Shown: positions 7,905 to 17,000 of the stretch, one piece after another
Layout: every line of letters begins with the position of its first letter
Position numbering within the stretch: position 1 is the stretch's first letter
Source of the DNA: JAVJSD01 sp040219575
GTDB taxonomy: Bacteria; Planctomycetota; Planctomycetia; Pirellulales; Pirellulaceae
Direction of reading: 5' to 3'
Length of the DNA: 64,000 bases
Assembly: GCA_040219575.1 (NCBI GenBank)
Contig: JAVJSD010000144.1
Location: forward strand, 62,001 to 126,000
Notes under the pieces: model-generated
What the model saw: the letters and a program-made list of their open reading frames with translations, nothing else
Databases searched by the model: none
What the model was told of the DNA's origin: nothing
Program-made: the position numbers and the translations under genes

Positions 7905-8933
7905 ATGAGTCGTCCCACCCCGAAGAACATTGCGCGCCTAACCCACGTGTTGGAAATGGCGGTCGCGGCCGGAGTGCTTGCCGCCTTGGCGGTTCCGGCA
8001 ATTCTGTTTCCCGCCATTCGCGCCAACCCGCAGGCGAACTGGCTTGACCCGAGTCCGGAAGTCGTCGCGTCGCCCACCGGCGAGACGTATGCGGCTCGTT
8101 CCGCGGGCAATCTGCAATCGTCGTACAAGGAAGGTCCGAAGGTTGCCGAGCACTTCGCCGTTCAGGCCATCCAGCGCCTGTCCGACCGCTTCGAGTTCTC
8201 CCGCCGGATGGTGACCGCCTTGCCGCACGTCACCGACGCCGACATCGCGGAGCTCGTCGAGCTTTCGGTGATGGGCAACGTCGAGGCGACGGGCCAGCCG
8301 ATCCCGGAACTGGTCTACTGGGACTGGTTGATCCACCTCGAATCGCTCACCGTGGCGGATACGCAGGTCACCGACGCGGCGTTTTCCCACATCGAGAGGC
8401 TGAACCTTCTCGAGGAGCTGAATGTGGCTCGTACGCAGATCACCGACGACGGCCTGGCCTGCGTCGCTCGTTTGCCCAAGCTGGAAAGCCTGGTGTTGTG
8501 CGAAAACGACCGCATTACCGACCAAGGCGTGAAGTGCCTGGCCGGCTCCGGTCTGGTTTCGCTCGATCTGGCCGGCACCAGCGTGACCGACGTGAGCGTG
8601 CGGCAGCTGGCGAAGATCCCCAACCTGAGCACCCTCTACCTGTGCGACACGCGCACCACCAATGCCTCGCTGGAGGCGATCTCGGAGCTGACGAAACTGC
8701 AGGAACTGTCGCTGGCCAACTGCAAGATCGATGATCGCGGAATCCGTCATCTTGCCGGCTTGAGCCAGTTGCAACTGCTGGGCCTGTCGGACACCGGTTT
8801 GACGAACGAGGGTCTCGAAGAGCTGCTCGACCTGCAGCAGTTGATGGAATTGTCGATTGGCAACACCAAGGTTGATGCTCGCGGACGTTCCATGCTGCGG
8901 GCGGCCTTGCCCGCATGCGAACTGGGCGACTGA
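7905..8933 (+). CDS. Leucine-rich-repeat protein with N-terminal membrane anchor
   Basis: 342 residues. A single hydrophobic helix (about 16-38) is followed by a linker and then about eight leucine-rich repeats of roughly 24 residues (about 135-342) with the pattern L-x-x-L-x-L-x-x-T-x-I-T-D-x-G-L, the cysteine/AMN1-like class common in planctomycetes. Probably a binding protein anchored in the cytoplasmic membrane; no catalytic domain is seen. ATG at 7905 is chosen over the in-frame ATG at 7890 because GGAG lies 9 bp before the former and nothing before the latter. Ligand unknown. Confidence 0.8.
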   Translation: MSRPTPKNIARLTHVLEMAVAAGVLAALAVPAILFPAIRANPQANWLDPSPEVVASPTGETYAARSAGNLQSSYKEGPKVAEHFAVQAIQRLSDRFEFSRRMVTALPHVTDADIAELVELSVMGNVEATGQPIPELVYWDWLIHLESLTVADTQVTDAAFSHIERLNLLEELNVARTQITDDGLACVARLPKLESLVLCENDRITDQGVKCLAGSGLVSLDLAGTSVTDVSVRQLAKIPNLSTLYLCDTRTTNASLEAISELTKLQELSLANCKIDDRGIRHLAGLSQLQLLGLSDTGLTNEGLEELLDLQQLMELSIGNTKVDARGRSMLRAALPACELGD

Positions 8934-9088
8934 CAAGCCGACCTTCCCGCCTTCCCCCCACGCCTACCCCACCCACCTGCCTCCCTCGCTGGCGAATCCC
9001 CAACCGCCGGCTCCCGCCCCTGACCCGCACGACGCAGTTTTCGCGACGTTGGAAGTTGGAATGCGCTGGCTCGTCATTGTGACGGCAT

Positions 9089-9170
9089 GATCCTAGAGTA
9101 GCTGAACTCGTGAGAGTTCAGGAATTCGTGACGACGTCTGGGCTTTCAGAAGTCTCACGACTTCTGCTAC
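9089..9170 (+). repeat. Dispersed 82-bp two-hairpin repeat, copy 1
   Basis: Two perfect hairpins in tandem: CTGAACTC-GTGA-GAGTTCAG (9102-9121) and CAGAAGTC-TCAC-GACTTCTG (9147-9166). The whole unit recurs almost unchanged, in the same orientation, at 27140-27222. It lies between the LRR gene and the convergent MMPL gene. Confidence 0.85.
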
Positions 9171-9198
9171 GGGACGGCACGCGGCGCGGGTGCGCTGG

Positions 9199-12100
9199 CT
9201 AGTGGCCCAGGCGGCGGTGTCCGTCGTCCCGGCGGCGGACCTGGCTGGACGCCGCCTGCGTTCGGCCGCTGCTATGGGGCGTCTTTCCCGACGAGGCTTC
9301 CTCGGACAACGGCCCGTCGGAAACCGCGCCCGGGGCGGCCCCTTGGTCGTCGGGAGTGTCGACCGGGGGTGCGAAGAAGGCGCCCAGCGGACTCGCCAGC
9401 AGGGCCGGCAACAGCACCAGGTCGCCGACCAGCGCGGTGGCCAGCAGGCACAGCATCATGATGCCGAAGCCTTGCGTGGGCGTGAAGGTGCTCAGCGCGA
9501 AGACCGACAACCCCAGTCCGCCGATCAGCGTCGTCTGCGTCATGGCGGTGGCCACATGGCCGTAGGCCTTGCGGATGGCGTCCTGTCGGCTGAGCCCCTG
9601 GGCGATTCCCTTGCGGAACCACGTCAGGAAGTGAATGGTGTCATCGACGGCCACCCCCATCGCCACGCTGGCGGTCATCATCGTGCCGATGTCGATCAAT
9701 ACGCCCAGGTGCCCCATGGCGCCGAAGATGATGATCACCGGGAAGACGTTCGGCAGCATCGAAATCAAGCCGGCCGAGGGGTTCATGAAATTCAAGGGAC
9801 TCAGCTTGCCGTTGCGCAACAGGAACATCATCACCACGGCGATCATGACGAACGCCAGGGCGATGCTGTTGACCAGGCTTTCCAGCAGCGTCCGCTGAGC
9901 CTTGTAGACGATCGGCACGACGCCGGTGTAGATGCAGGCCACGGTGGTGTCGTCGCGCTTGGCGCAGGTCGGCATGTCCGAGGCCGGATCGAACTGGTGA
10001 TCCTCGGCCAGCAGCACGTTCTTGGCGTGCTTGTTGATGAAGTCGAGATCGTAGCCCTCGTCGCGGGCGACGACGACGCAGTCGAACTGGCTCAGCGCCT
10101 TGGCCCAGTCGTCGCTGGTGTTGAACGTCGTCGTGCTCTTCTGGGGATCGTGCCAGTTGACCTTGTAGACGCCGGCGTTGACCAGCAGGCCGTTGAGCAC
10201 GCGGGCGAAGATCGTCGTCGGCTGAATCTCGGTCTGCTCGGCGTTCGACTCGGCCGCGTCTTCCTCCTCCGTGGGCGGGTACGCGCCCAGCACGAGCACC
10301 ATTCCCTTACTGAAGCCGTTGTTGTCGTTCTGCTCGTCGACGACGTGCAAGATCTTGTCGCGGTAACGGTAGGCCGACATCACCGGCTCGACGACGCGCT
10401 TCAACTCGCCGACAAACTGCCCGTAGTCAACGTCGTTGAGGGCGCCCAGGCGGAGGCTGACTCGCCACAACTCGCCGCCGTCCTCCTTGTCGACCCGCAC
10501 ATAGTCCGACGCCAGCAGTTGGTCGCGATTTTCCTCGAGCTTCCCCTTCAGGCCGGTTCGCTTGATCGCCTCGGAAGAGGTGAGCGAGATGGCGCTGGGA
10601 TCGGGCAGATCCTCGAGAAACGTGCTGGCCCGCAGACCGCGGCCGAGCACGCCGGTTCCCTGCTCGCCAAAGGCCCGTTCGACCTCCAGGCCGACGTTTT
10701 CGGCGATCTCCAGCCGCTCGAGAAAGTTGAGTTGATAGCGCTCCTGCTGGGGATTTCTCTCTCCCCGCTCCGATTTCGCGGCAAGTTCTTCGTTGGTGGG
10801 CTGGAGCATGTCCTTGTCGACCTTGACGATCAGCTCCATCGGCACCAGTTTGCCGAGATGGGTCTCCAGCCACTCGTAATCCTGGATGATCTTGGCGTCG
10901 CCGTCGAACAGTTTCAGCAACTGCACCGACGTGTTGACGCTGAACAAACCGGCGCCGAAGGCGAACATCACCACGAGGCAGACGACCAGCACCAGCGCGT
11001 AGTTCCCCACCACGTAACCGCCCACGCGCTCCCAGAAGCGGAAGACCAGGGCGTGCAGTCGGCTTTCCTTGATGGCGGGCTCGTCGGAACCGTCGCGCCG
11101 CCGCTTGTGAAAGGGCGCCCACATCTGCAGCGCCGCCGGCAGGAAGGTGAACAACAGGGCCAAGGTGGCCATCGTGCCCACGGCCGAAAACAGGCCGAAC
11201 TTGCGGATCGGCAGGATGTTGCTGGTGCACAACGACACCAGCCCCAATGCGGTGGTGAAGGCCGCCAGCGTGCAAGGCCACCAGCCGTGCGAGACCGCCT
11301 TTTCGGGAGCGCCGGCGGGACCATCCTCCTGGGCCGCCTCCCGGTAGTAATTCACGATATGCACCGCACCGGAGAGCCCCAGCACGTACACCAGCGACGG
11401 CATCGACAGCAAGATCGCGTCGACCGTGCTGTATGGGCTTTCCGGCCAGATCACGCTCGACCACCACACCAGCGACAGGCTGGTGATCGCGCTCACGCCG
11501 CCCACGAAGAACACCATCATGGTGACCTTGAAGCTGCGGAAGCTGATGTAGGCCAGCACGAATCCGACCAGGGCCGAATACGAAATCAGGCTGACCAGCG
11601 TGACCGTGCCTTCCTCGTCGATGGCCACGTTGTCGACCGGTGGTCCGCCGAGCTTGAGCTCGTCGGCCGAAATGTTGCACTCCCCGATCGCCAGGTCGAG
11701 AATCTTACCTCGCGGCTTGCCCATCAGCGGGCGGCCCACCACGCGGGCCAAGTTGCGCTTGCCCACGTCGCTGATCGTGAGCATGATCGCCGTCTGCGGC
11801 GCGGGCGGCTCGATTTCGAGCACTTCACGACACAGTTCGAACCAGTGCCGAACCCGGGCGGTGGTGGTCGCCGCCACCAGGCCGGCATGCTGGCCGTCGT
11901 ACTTATCCTCTTCGAGCTTTTCGACGAACGCCGTGAAACGCTCTTTCCAATCCGTGGGCAGTTGCTGCTGTTGCTCCTCGGGCAACACCCGGAGGAGATC
12001 GTCGGTCGTCCACTGGAAATCGGCCGGCGGCTGCGGACCGAACAGGGCGCCCGTCAGTCGCTCGTAAGCCCGTTCGCGGGCGATTTCGGTCTTGGCCTCG

Positions 12101-13008
12101 TCGGTTTGTCCGGCGAATCCGGTGCGTGGCCACAGGGGACCATTGGGCGACGACAGCTCTGCGAGAATCTCCGGGCCCGTCCGCACGGTCTTGAACAACC
12201 GGGCGGTCAGTTTGCGGGGATCGGCGTGAAAGATGTTGCTGCGCGTGGGCGTCCACGGCTTGCCGAACTGCCCGACGAGTTCTCCCTCGGCGGAGTTGGA
12301 GCCGGTGAATGCCCGCTCGGTGCGCCGCGCCAGGTAGCTCGGCAGATTGTTGTTCCCGTTCCAGCGATAGAGTTCGCCGTCGGGCGTGACGAAGTACCAC
12401 AGGTCGCCGTCGCCCCGCAGCCATTTCTCGTCCTTGCCGCCCCAGTTCTTGTAGTATTCTCCGACGGTGTACAGTCCGAGTCGGTCGCCAAGTTGCCGGG
12501 CCCGTTCGATCTCGGCGGCGTTTTCGTCGGTCAGCGGCGAGTCGGGCTCATTTGCAGCAACGTCGGCCGCCGCGTCATCGCCTGGAACGTCTTCACCGGG
12601 GACATCGCCATCACCGGGGACATCGCCGTTACCGGGGACGTTGTCACCTGCGAGGTCGTCAGCTGGGAGGTCGCCTGGCGGACTGGCGCCGCCCATCGCT
12701 TTCGCGACGGAGATGTGCTCGTTGGCGGCGGGCGCAACCTCGCCGCGGGCCTTTTCGACGAACATCTCGAATCGCGGGTCGTCCGCCGTGCAGCCAGGCC
12801 AGGTGACGATGACGAACTGTTCGCCGGCGAAATGCTGCGCGAACCACTTCAGTTCCTGGGTCTCCTCGAAATCGGAGGGGAGCCAGTCCTTGATGTCGTT
12901 CTTGATCTCCTGGATCGAGAACCTCGCTCCCCGCAGTGCGAAGGGAACCAGGAACATCACGATCATCAAGACGATCAGGCTGTAGCGCGCAAAGAACGTC
13001 GATTTCAT
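9199..13008 (-). CDS. MMPL/RND-superfamily transporter, large
   Basis: 1269 residues with RND two-fold architecture: an N-terminal helix (about 7-25), a long extracytoplasmic domain, a block of transmembrane helices near the middle, a second soluble domain, and a final block containing GVAVDDTIHFL, the Asp pair expected of proton-coupled MMPL/HAE-type pumps. Likely exports a lipid or hydrophobic compound across the inner membrane. An acidic low-complexity insertion built of GDVPG-like units lies at about residues 140-170 of the first soluble domain. ATG at 13008 opens at MKSTFFARYSL just before the first helix. No membrane-fusion or outer-membrane partner is adjacent. Substrate unknown. Confidence 0.85.
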   Translation of the reverse strand: MKSTFFARYSLIVLMIVMFLVPFALRGARFSIQEIKNDIKDWLPSDFEETQELKWFAQHFAGEQFVIVTWPGCTADDPRFEMFVEKARGEVAPAANEHISVAKAMGGASPPGDLPADDLAGDNVPGNGDVPGDGDVPGEDVPGDDAAADVAANEPDSPLTDENAAEIERARQLGDRLGLYTVGEYYKNWGGKDEKWLRGDGDLWYFVTPDGELYRWNGNNNLPSYLARRTERAFTGSNSAEGELVGQFGKPWTPTRSNIFHADPRKLTARLFKTVRTGPEILAELSSPNGPLWPRTGFAGQTDEAKTEIARERAYERLTGALFGPQPPADFQWTTDDLLRVLPEEQQQQLPTDWKERFTAFVEKLEEDKYDGQHAGLVAATTTARVRHWFELCREVLEIEPPAPQTAIMLTISDVGKRNLARVVGRPLMGKPRGKILDLAIGECNISADELKLGGPPVDNVAIDEEGTVTLVSLISYSALVGFVLAYISFRSFKVTMMVFFVGGVSAITSLSLVWWSSVIWPESPYSTVDAILLSMPSLVYVLGLSGAVHIVNYYREAAQEDGPAGAPEKAVSHGWWPCTLAAFTTALGLVSLCTSNILPIRKFGLFSAVGTMATLALLFTFLPAALQMWAPFHKRRRDGSDEPAIKESRLHALVFRFWERVGGYVVGNYALVLVVCLVVMFAFGAGLFSVNTSVQLLKLFDGDAKIIQDYEWLETHLGKLVPMELIVKVDKDMLQPTNEELAAKSERGERNPQQERYQLNFLERLEIAENVGLEVERAFGEQGTGVLGRGLRASTFLEDLPDPSAISLTSSEAIKRTGLKGKLEENRDQLLASDYVRVDKEDGGELWRVSLRLGALNDVDYGQFVGELKRVVEPVMSAYRYRDKILHVVDEQNDNNGFSKGMVLVLGAYPPTEEEDAAESNAEQTEIQPTTIFARVLNGLLVNAGVYKVNWHDPQKSTTTFNTSDDWAKALSQFDCVVVARDEGYDLDFINKHAKNVLLAEDHQFDPASDMPTCAKRDDTTVACIYTGVVPIVYKAQRTLLESLVNSIALAFVMIAVVMMFLLRNGKLSPLNFMNPSAGLISMLPNVFPVIIIFGAMGHLGVLIDIGTMMTASVAMGVAVDDTIHFLTWFRKGIAQGLSRQDAIRKAYGHVATAMTQTTLIGGLGLSVFALSTFTPTQGFGIMMLCLLATALVGDLVLLPALLASPLGAFFAPPVDTPDDQGAAPGAVSDGPLSEEASSGKTPHSSGRTQAASSQVRRRDDGHRRLGH

Positions 13009-13512
13009 CGAATGCGTCCGAGACTTCCGCCGTCGGCGTGAGATAAGTTTCCAGGCACGCTGCCAACAGGATTGACGCTCAAAAAATGCGGGCGACAGAC
13101 CTCTTGGCCTACGGACAGTCGGGCGGAGGACGCCGCCCAACTCCCAGCAGGCGAACAGCTACGACTTCCTGTCGCACGGTCGAGCGACGCAGGCCGCCCG
13201 TCGTGCAACGGTGAAGGGAGCGACCCCCCTTGTGCCGTACGCCGAGCAAACCAAAACCCCAGTGTAACGACTGCGGGAAGACCGTCTATGGCCGCCTCCC
13301 GTAGGTGCGACGTTGCGAGGGCGCAATGCCGCGGCGGGCGACGGCATCGCCAAAACCCGCAAGCTCCCTACGGGCGCATGGGCTGATATTGGATGCATCG
13401 ACCGCCGGGGGCCCCTCCGAACAGGAATATCCGGCAAAATCGGCATCTTCCCCGGTGCCGGCGACGCGACGGACGACGAAGTCGACGTCGCCCTCGATCG
13501 CACCGAAGAGCC
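13009..13512. other. Intergenic stretch, no supported gene
   Basis: About 500 bp between the MMPL start and the end of the Dabb gene. Open frames here lack family features and ribosome-binding sites. A short inverted pair, CCCGTAGG near 13296 and CCTACGGG near 13370, is the only structure noticed. Confidence 0.4.
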
Positions 13513-13923
13513 CTATTTCGCCGCCGACGAGGAGACCGGCACGACGTAGCTGTCGAACACCCGGACCTTGCTCCAGAGCTGCTTGTTCTCGTCGATGAAC
13601 TTCAGGTGACGCGGGGCCGTTTGGTAGGCGTCGTGGGCGGCCTTGCTGGCGAACACCAGGTGCAGGGCGACGTCGAATTCCTGGTCGTTCACCTCTCGCT
13701 TGAGCTCGTCGGCGATCTCCCCGGCCGAGTAGTAGACGGTTCCCTCGTGGCCGGACAGGTATTTGTTGCAAGCGTCGACCAGCTTCTGGCGATTGGCCGG
13801 CGTGTCTTTCTCGAGGGTGAAAAACACCATGTGGGCCAGTTGCGGCTCGGCGGCGTCGGCAACCGCGGCGGAGAACAGGCAAGCGAGCAGTCCGGCGGCA
13901 ACGACGAGGGGAAGACGCATCAT
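13513..13923 (-). CDS. Secreted Dabb (stress-responsive alpha/beta barrel) domain protein
   Basis: 136 residues. A signal peptide (MMRLPLVVAAGLLACLFSAA, cut near ADAAE) precedes a Dabb ferredoxin-like domain: AHMVFFTLEK, a long helix with the usual spacing, then a DVALHLVFAS strand and a DxNKQLW segment. Such domains dimerise into small barrels; in planctomycetes many secreted forms have unknown roles. ATG at 13923 has GAAGGA 8 bp upstream. The gene follows lhr on the same strand with a 113-bp gap. Function unknown. Confidence 0.75.
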   Translation of the reverse strand: MMRLPLVVAAGLLACLFSAAVADAAEPQLAHMVFFTLEKDTPANRQKLVDACNKYLSGHEGTVYYSAGEIADELKREVNDQEFDVALHLVFASKAAHDAYQTAPRHLKFIDENKQLWSKVRVFDSYVVPVSSSAAK

Positions 13924-14036
13924 GAATGACATCCTTCGGTTTCCGTGGTGGATACAAGGCAAGCAAATTGCGTGGGCGGCTTTCCAGGCGGTCCGGGCAG
14001 CCTGGAACGCTACCCTACGTGGGCGGCCGCCGGATT

Positions 14037-17000
14037 TCAACGTGGCCCACGGGGAATGCCGCGGCCGACGCGGGCTCGGGCGGCGAGTTCGGGAGAGACG
14101 TCCGCCGCCGTCCAGCGGCCGCGGATATGCGACGGTTGCTGCTCGAGACGTCGCCCGAGGTGCAAGGCGCGCACCATCGCGTGCCGTTGCTCCATGGGAA
14201 CCTCGCGGAAGAAGTCGACCTGCCCCCCTTGCTTGCAGGCCACCAGTTCGCCGCCTTGCAGCACGAGAGAGTTGCGATGCGTCGCCGCCACGCGGGCTCC
14301 CGGCGTGACGATGCCGACGAGATTCGACGGATCGGCGGCCGAGACGACCAACCAGGGTTCTTCTTCCGCCGGCTTGTCACGCAAAGCCCGCAGCGCGCCC
14401 ACGACGTGCTCCAGGGCGAACTGCTCTCCCGATACGCCGCTAACGAATCGGCCGCCGCGCACCTCGCCGCGCAGCTCCAGCCGGCGCAGCAATGCGACCA
14501 GCAACCGCCATGGCGGCGCCGCCGATTCGCGGACCAGCAGTTCGCGGAACACCACGCCATACCGGCGGAGCAATTGCCGGCACCAGTGTTCGATCCAGTC
14601 GTCGTGGTCGCACGGGGCGACATCGCCGGGGAAGCACGACCAGCGGCCGATGCGCGTCTTCGCCGCGGCGCCGCTTGTCGTGGAACGACCGCCGCGACGC
14701 CGGACTATCGCCGACTTGCGATCGGCCAGGGCGCGAATCGAGGCGTAGGCGTCGCAGGTCACCAGCCCCAGCGCGGCCAACTGCCGCAGCGCGTCTTCGA
14801 GTTGGGTCGGAAGCAACTGCGTGGCGGTCGTCAGTTGTTGGAAGAACAACGCTCCCCGTTCCGCGAGCGCCTCGTACACCGACAGCGCGTCGCTGCGGAG
14901 TTTCCCGACCGCGGCCAAGCGGTCGGTGTTGGCGGCCTTCGCTAAGTCGCTCTTGGCGGCATTCCGAGTGACGTCGCTCAACAGCCAGGGAAGGTCGTCG
15001 CGCAGGGCGAGCGAAAGCGGCACCGTCCGCGTCAGGGCCGCCATGCGACGTTCGTCCGACTCCTCGCGCCGCACGCCTCGCAGTCGCCCCCACACCAGTT
15101 CGCCACCGAAGAACAACTCGTCCAGCCAGCTTGTCTCGTAGTCGTCGACCCGTGCCGACAGCACCCGTTGCTCCCACGCCCCCGCGGCGAGTTCGAATCC
15201 CTGAAGCTGCGCGATAATCTCACGGACCGCGGCGGCGCCTTGAAACACCTCGTCGCGGACGATCTTTTGGTGCCGCAGCAGAAACCGCAGAAATACCTCC
15301 GGCTCGACCGGCTGAATGCGTCGTCGCAGCCCGTCAAGCGTCTGCCGGTGGATGCGAGCCAACAGCCGCCGGTCGCACCACTCGCCGGGCTGCGACGGAT
15401 GGTCCTGCGCCTCCGCCGTGAAGCGGCCTCGCATGGCGACGCCCTCCCCCTCCAACGCCTCGCAGGCCGAGGCGACGTGCGACTCGTCGAGCACCAACCG
15501 CTCGGCCAGCCAGGCCGTCGTCACGGGCCCGCAGTGCGACAGCCGTCCGCGCACCATTTCGACCCACGCGGCTGAGCGACTGATCGCTTCATCACCGCCC
15601 TCTTCAAGAGAGTTCACACAAGCGACTTTCGGCGCACTTTGAAGATCGTAAACGGCCCGAATCAGCGGCAGTTGTTCGGCGGCGATCCACAGCGAAATCT
15701 CCTCTTGGGTTTGCGGACGGAGCACTTCGAGTTGCAGGGCGCGATTCTCCCGCACCAACGGCGGAAGAAACTCGCGCCACGGACCGAGTTCGTCCTCGCG
15801 CAGCACGACGAGGTTCAGCAGCGCGTCGTGCAGTTCATCCGCGTCGCGGACCAGCGGCCAGGCCTGGGTGCGCACGTCGTCGATGGCCTGCGGATCGAGC
15901 CGCGCCAGATCGCGGAAGTCCTCGGTCGATAGCGTCCGACGTGTCGACACGGCCCGGCTGCGGCGTTCTTCAAGCGGCGCGTCGTCGAGGAAGGCGTACG
16001 GATTGGCGTTGAGCAACTCGTGACAGAACGGCGACGGTTCGCGGGTGTCGCGCGCGATGAGTTGAATCTCGCTCGCCTCCACCTTCGCCAGCACCTCCAG
16101 CCAACGCGGCAGGTCCATCGCCTCGTGCAGGCAGTCGTGCATCGTCTGCCGCACGAGCGGATGGTCCGGCGCCTCGATGTCGCCGTGGTGGTTCTCCAAA
16201 CAGCCGACGGTCTCCGGGAACACCGCCGCCAGCAGGTCGTCGCTGCGGAATCGCTGCAGGAAAGGCGGCACCTTCTTGCCTCCCTGCATCCTCATCACCG
16301 CCAACGCCCGCGTCACATTCCACCGCCAGCGAACCTGAAACATCGGCGCCGCCAGCAGCGCCTGTTCCAGCAGATAACGGGCGTTGTCGGTCCGCAGCAT
16401 GGCGAACAGCCGGTCGATGGGGAAACTGTGCTGCGGCGAGAGCGAGAGCACGATGCCGTTGTCGGTGGCGGCCGCCTGCAGTTCGAAGTCGAACGAACGG
16501 CAGAACCGCTTCCGCAGCGCGAGACCCCAAGCCCGATTGATCCGCGCCCCCAGCGGAGAATGCACGACCAACTGCATGCCGCCCGACTCGTCGAAGAATC
16601 GCTCGAACACGATCTCCCGCTCGGTGGGGACCAAGCCGATCGCCTCAACCTGCGCCTGAACGTAGCGCACGGCTTGAATCGCCGCGTCGGCGTCGGCGCC
16701 GCATTCGTCCCACAGCCACTCGACGTTGTCGTTGAACCTGCCCGCGATGTCTTCGCGCAGCCGGGAGATGTCGGTCGACAACTCGACGGTGCGTCCCGGC
16801 GCTTCGCCCAGCCAGAACGGCACACTCGGCGGAGCGCCGTGGGCGTCGTCGACGATTACCTCGCCGCCGCGCACCGCCCGTACTCGCCACGAGGTGTTGC
16901 CGAGCAGAAACACGTCGCCCGCCATGCTCTCGACGGCGAAGTCCTCGTCGACCGTGCCGACGAACGTCTTCTCGTCGCCGGTCACCACGCGGTATTCGGC

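Noticed and set aside
9190..13041. A 1283-codon open frame on the plus strand
   Set aside because: It mirrors the MMPL gene on the other strand; the translation is His/Arg/Gln-rich without any fold, a usual effect of high GC.
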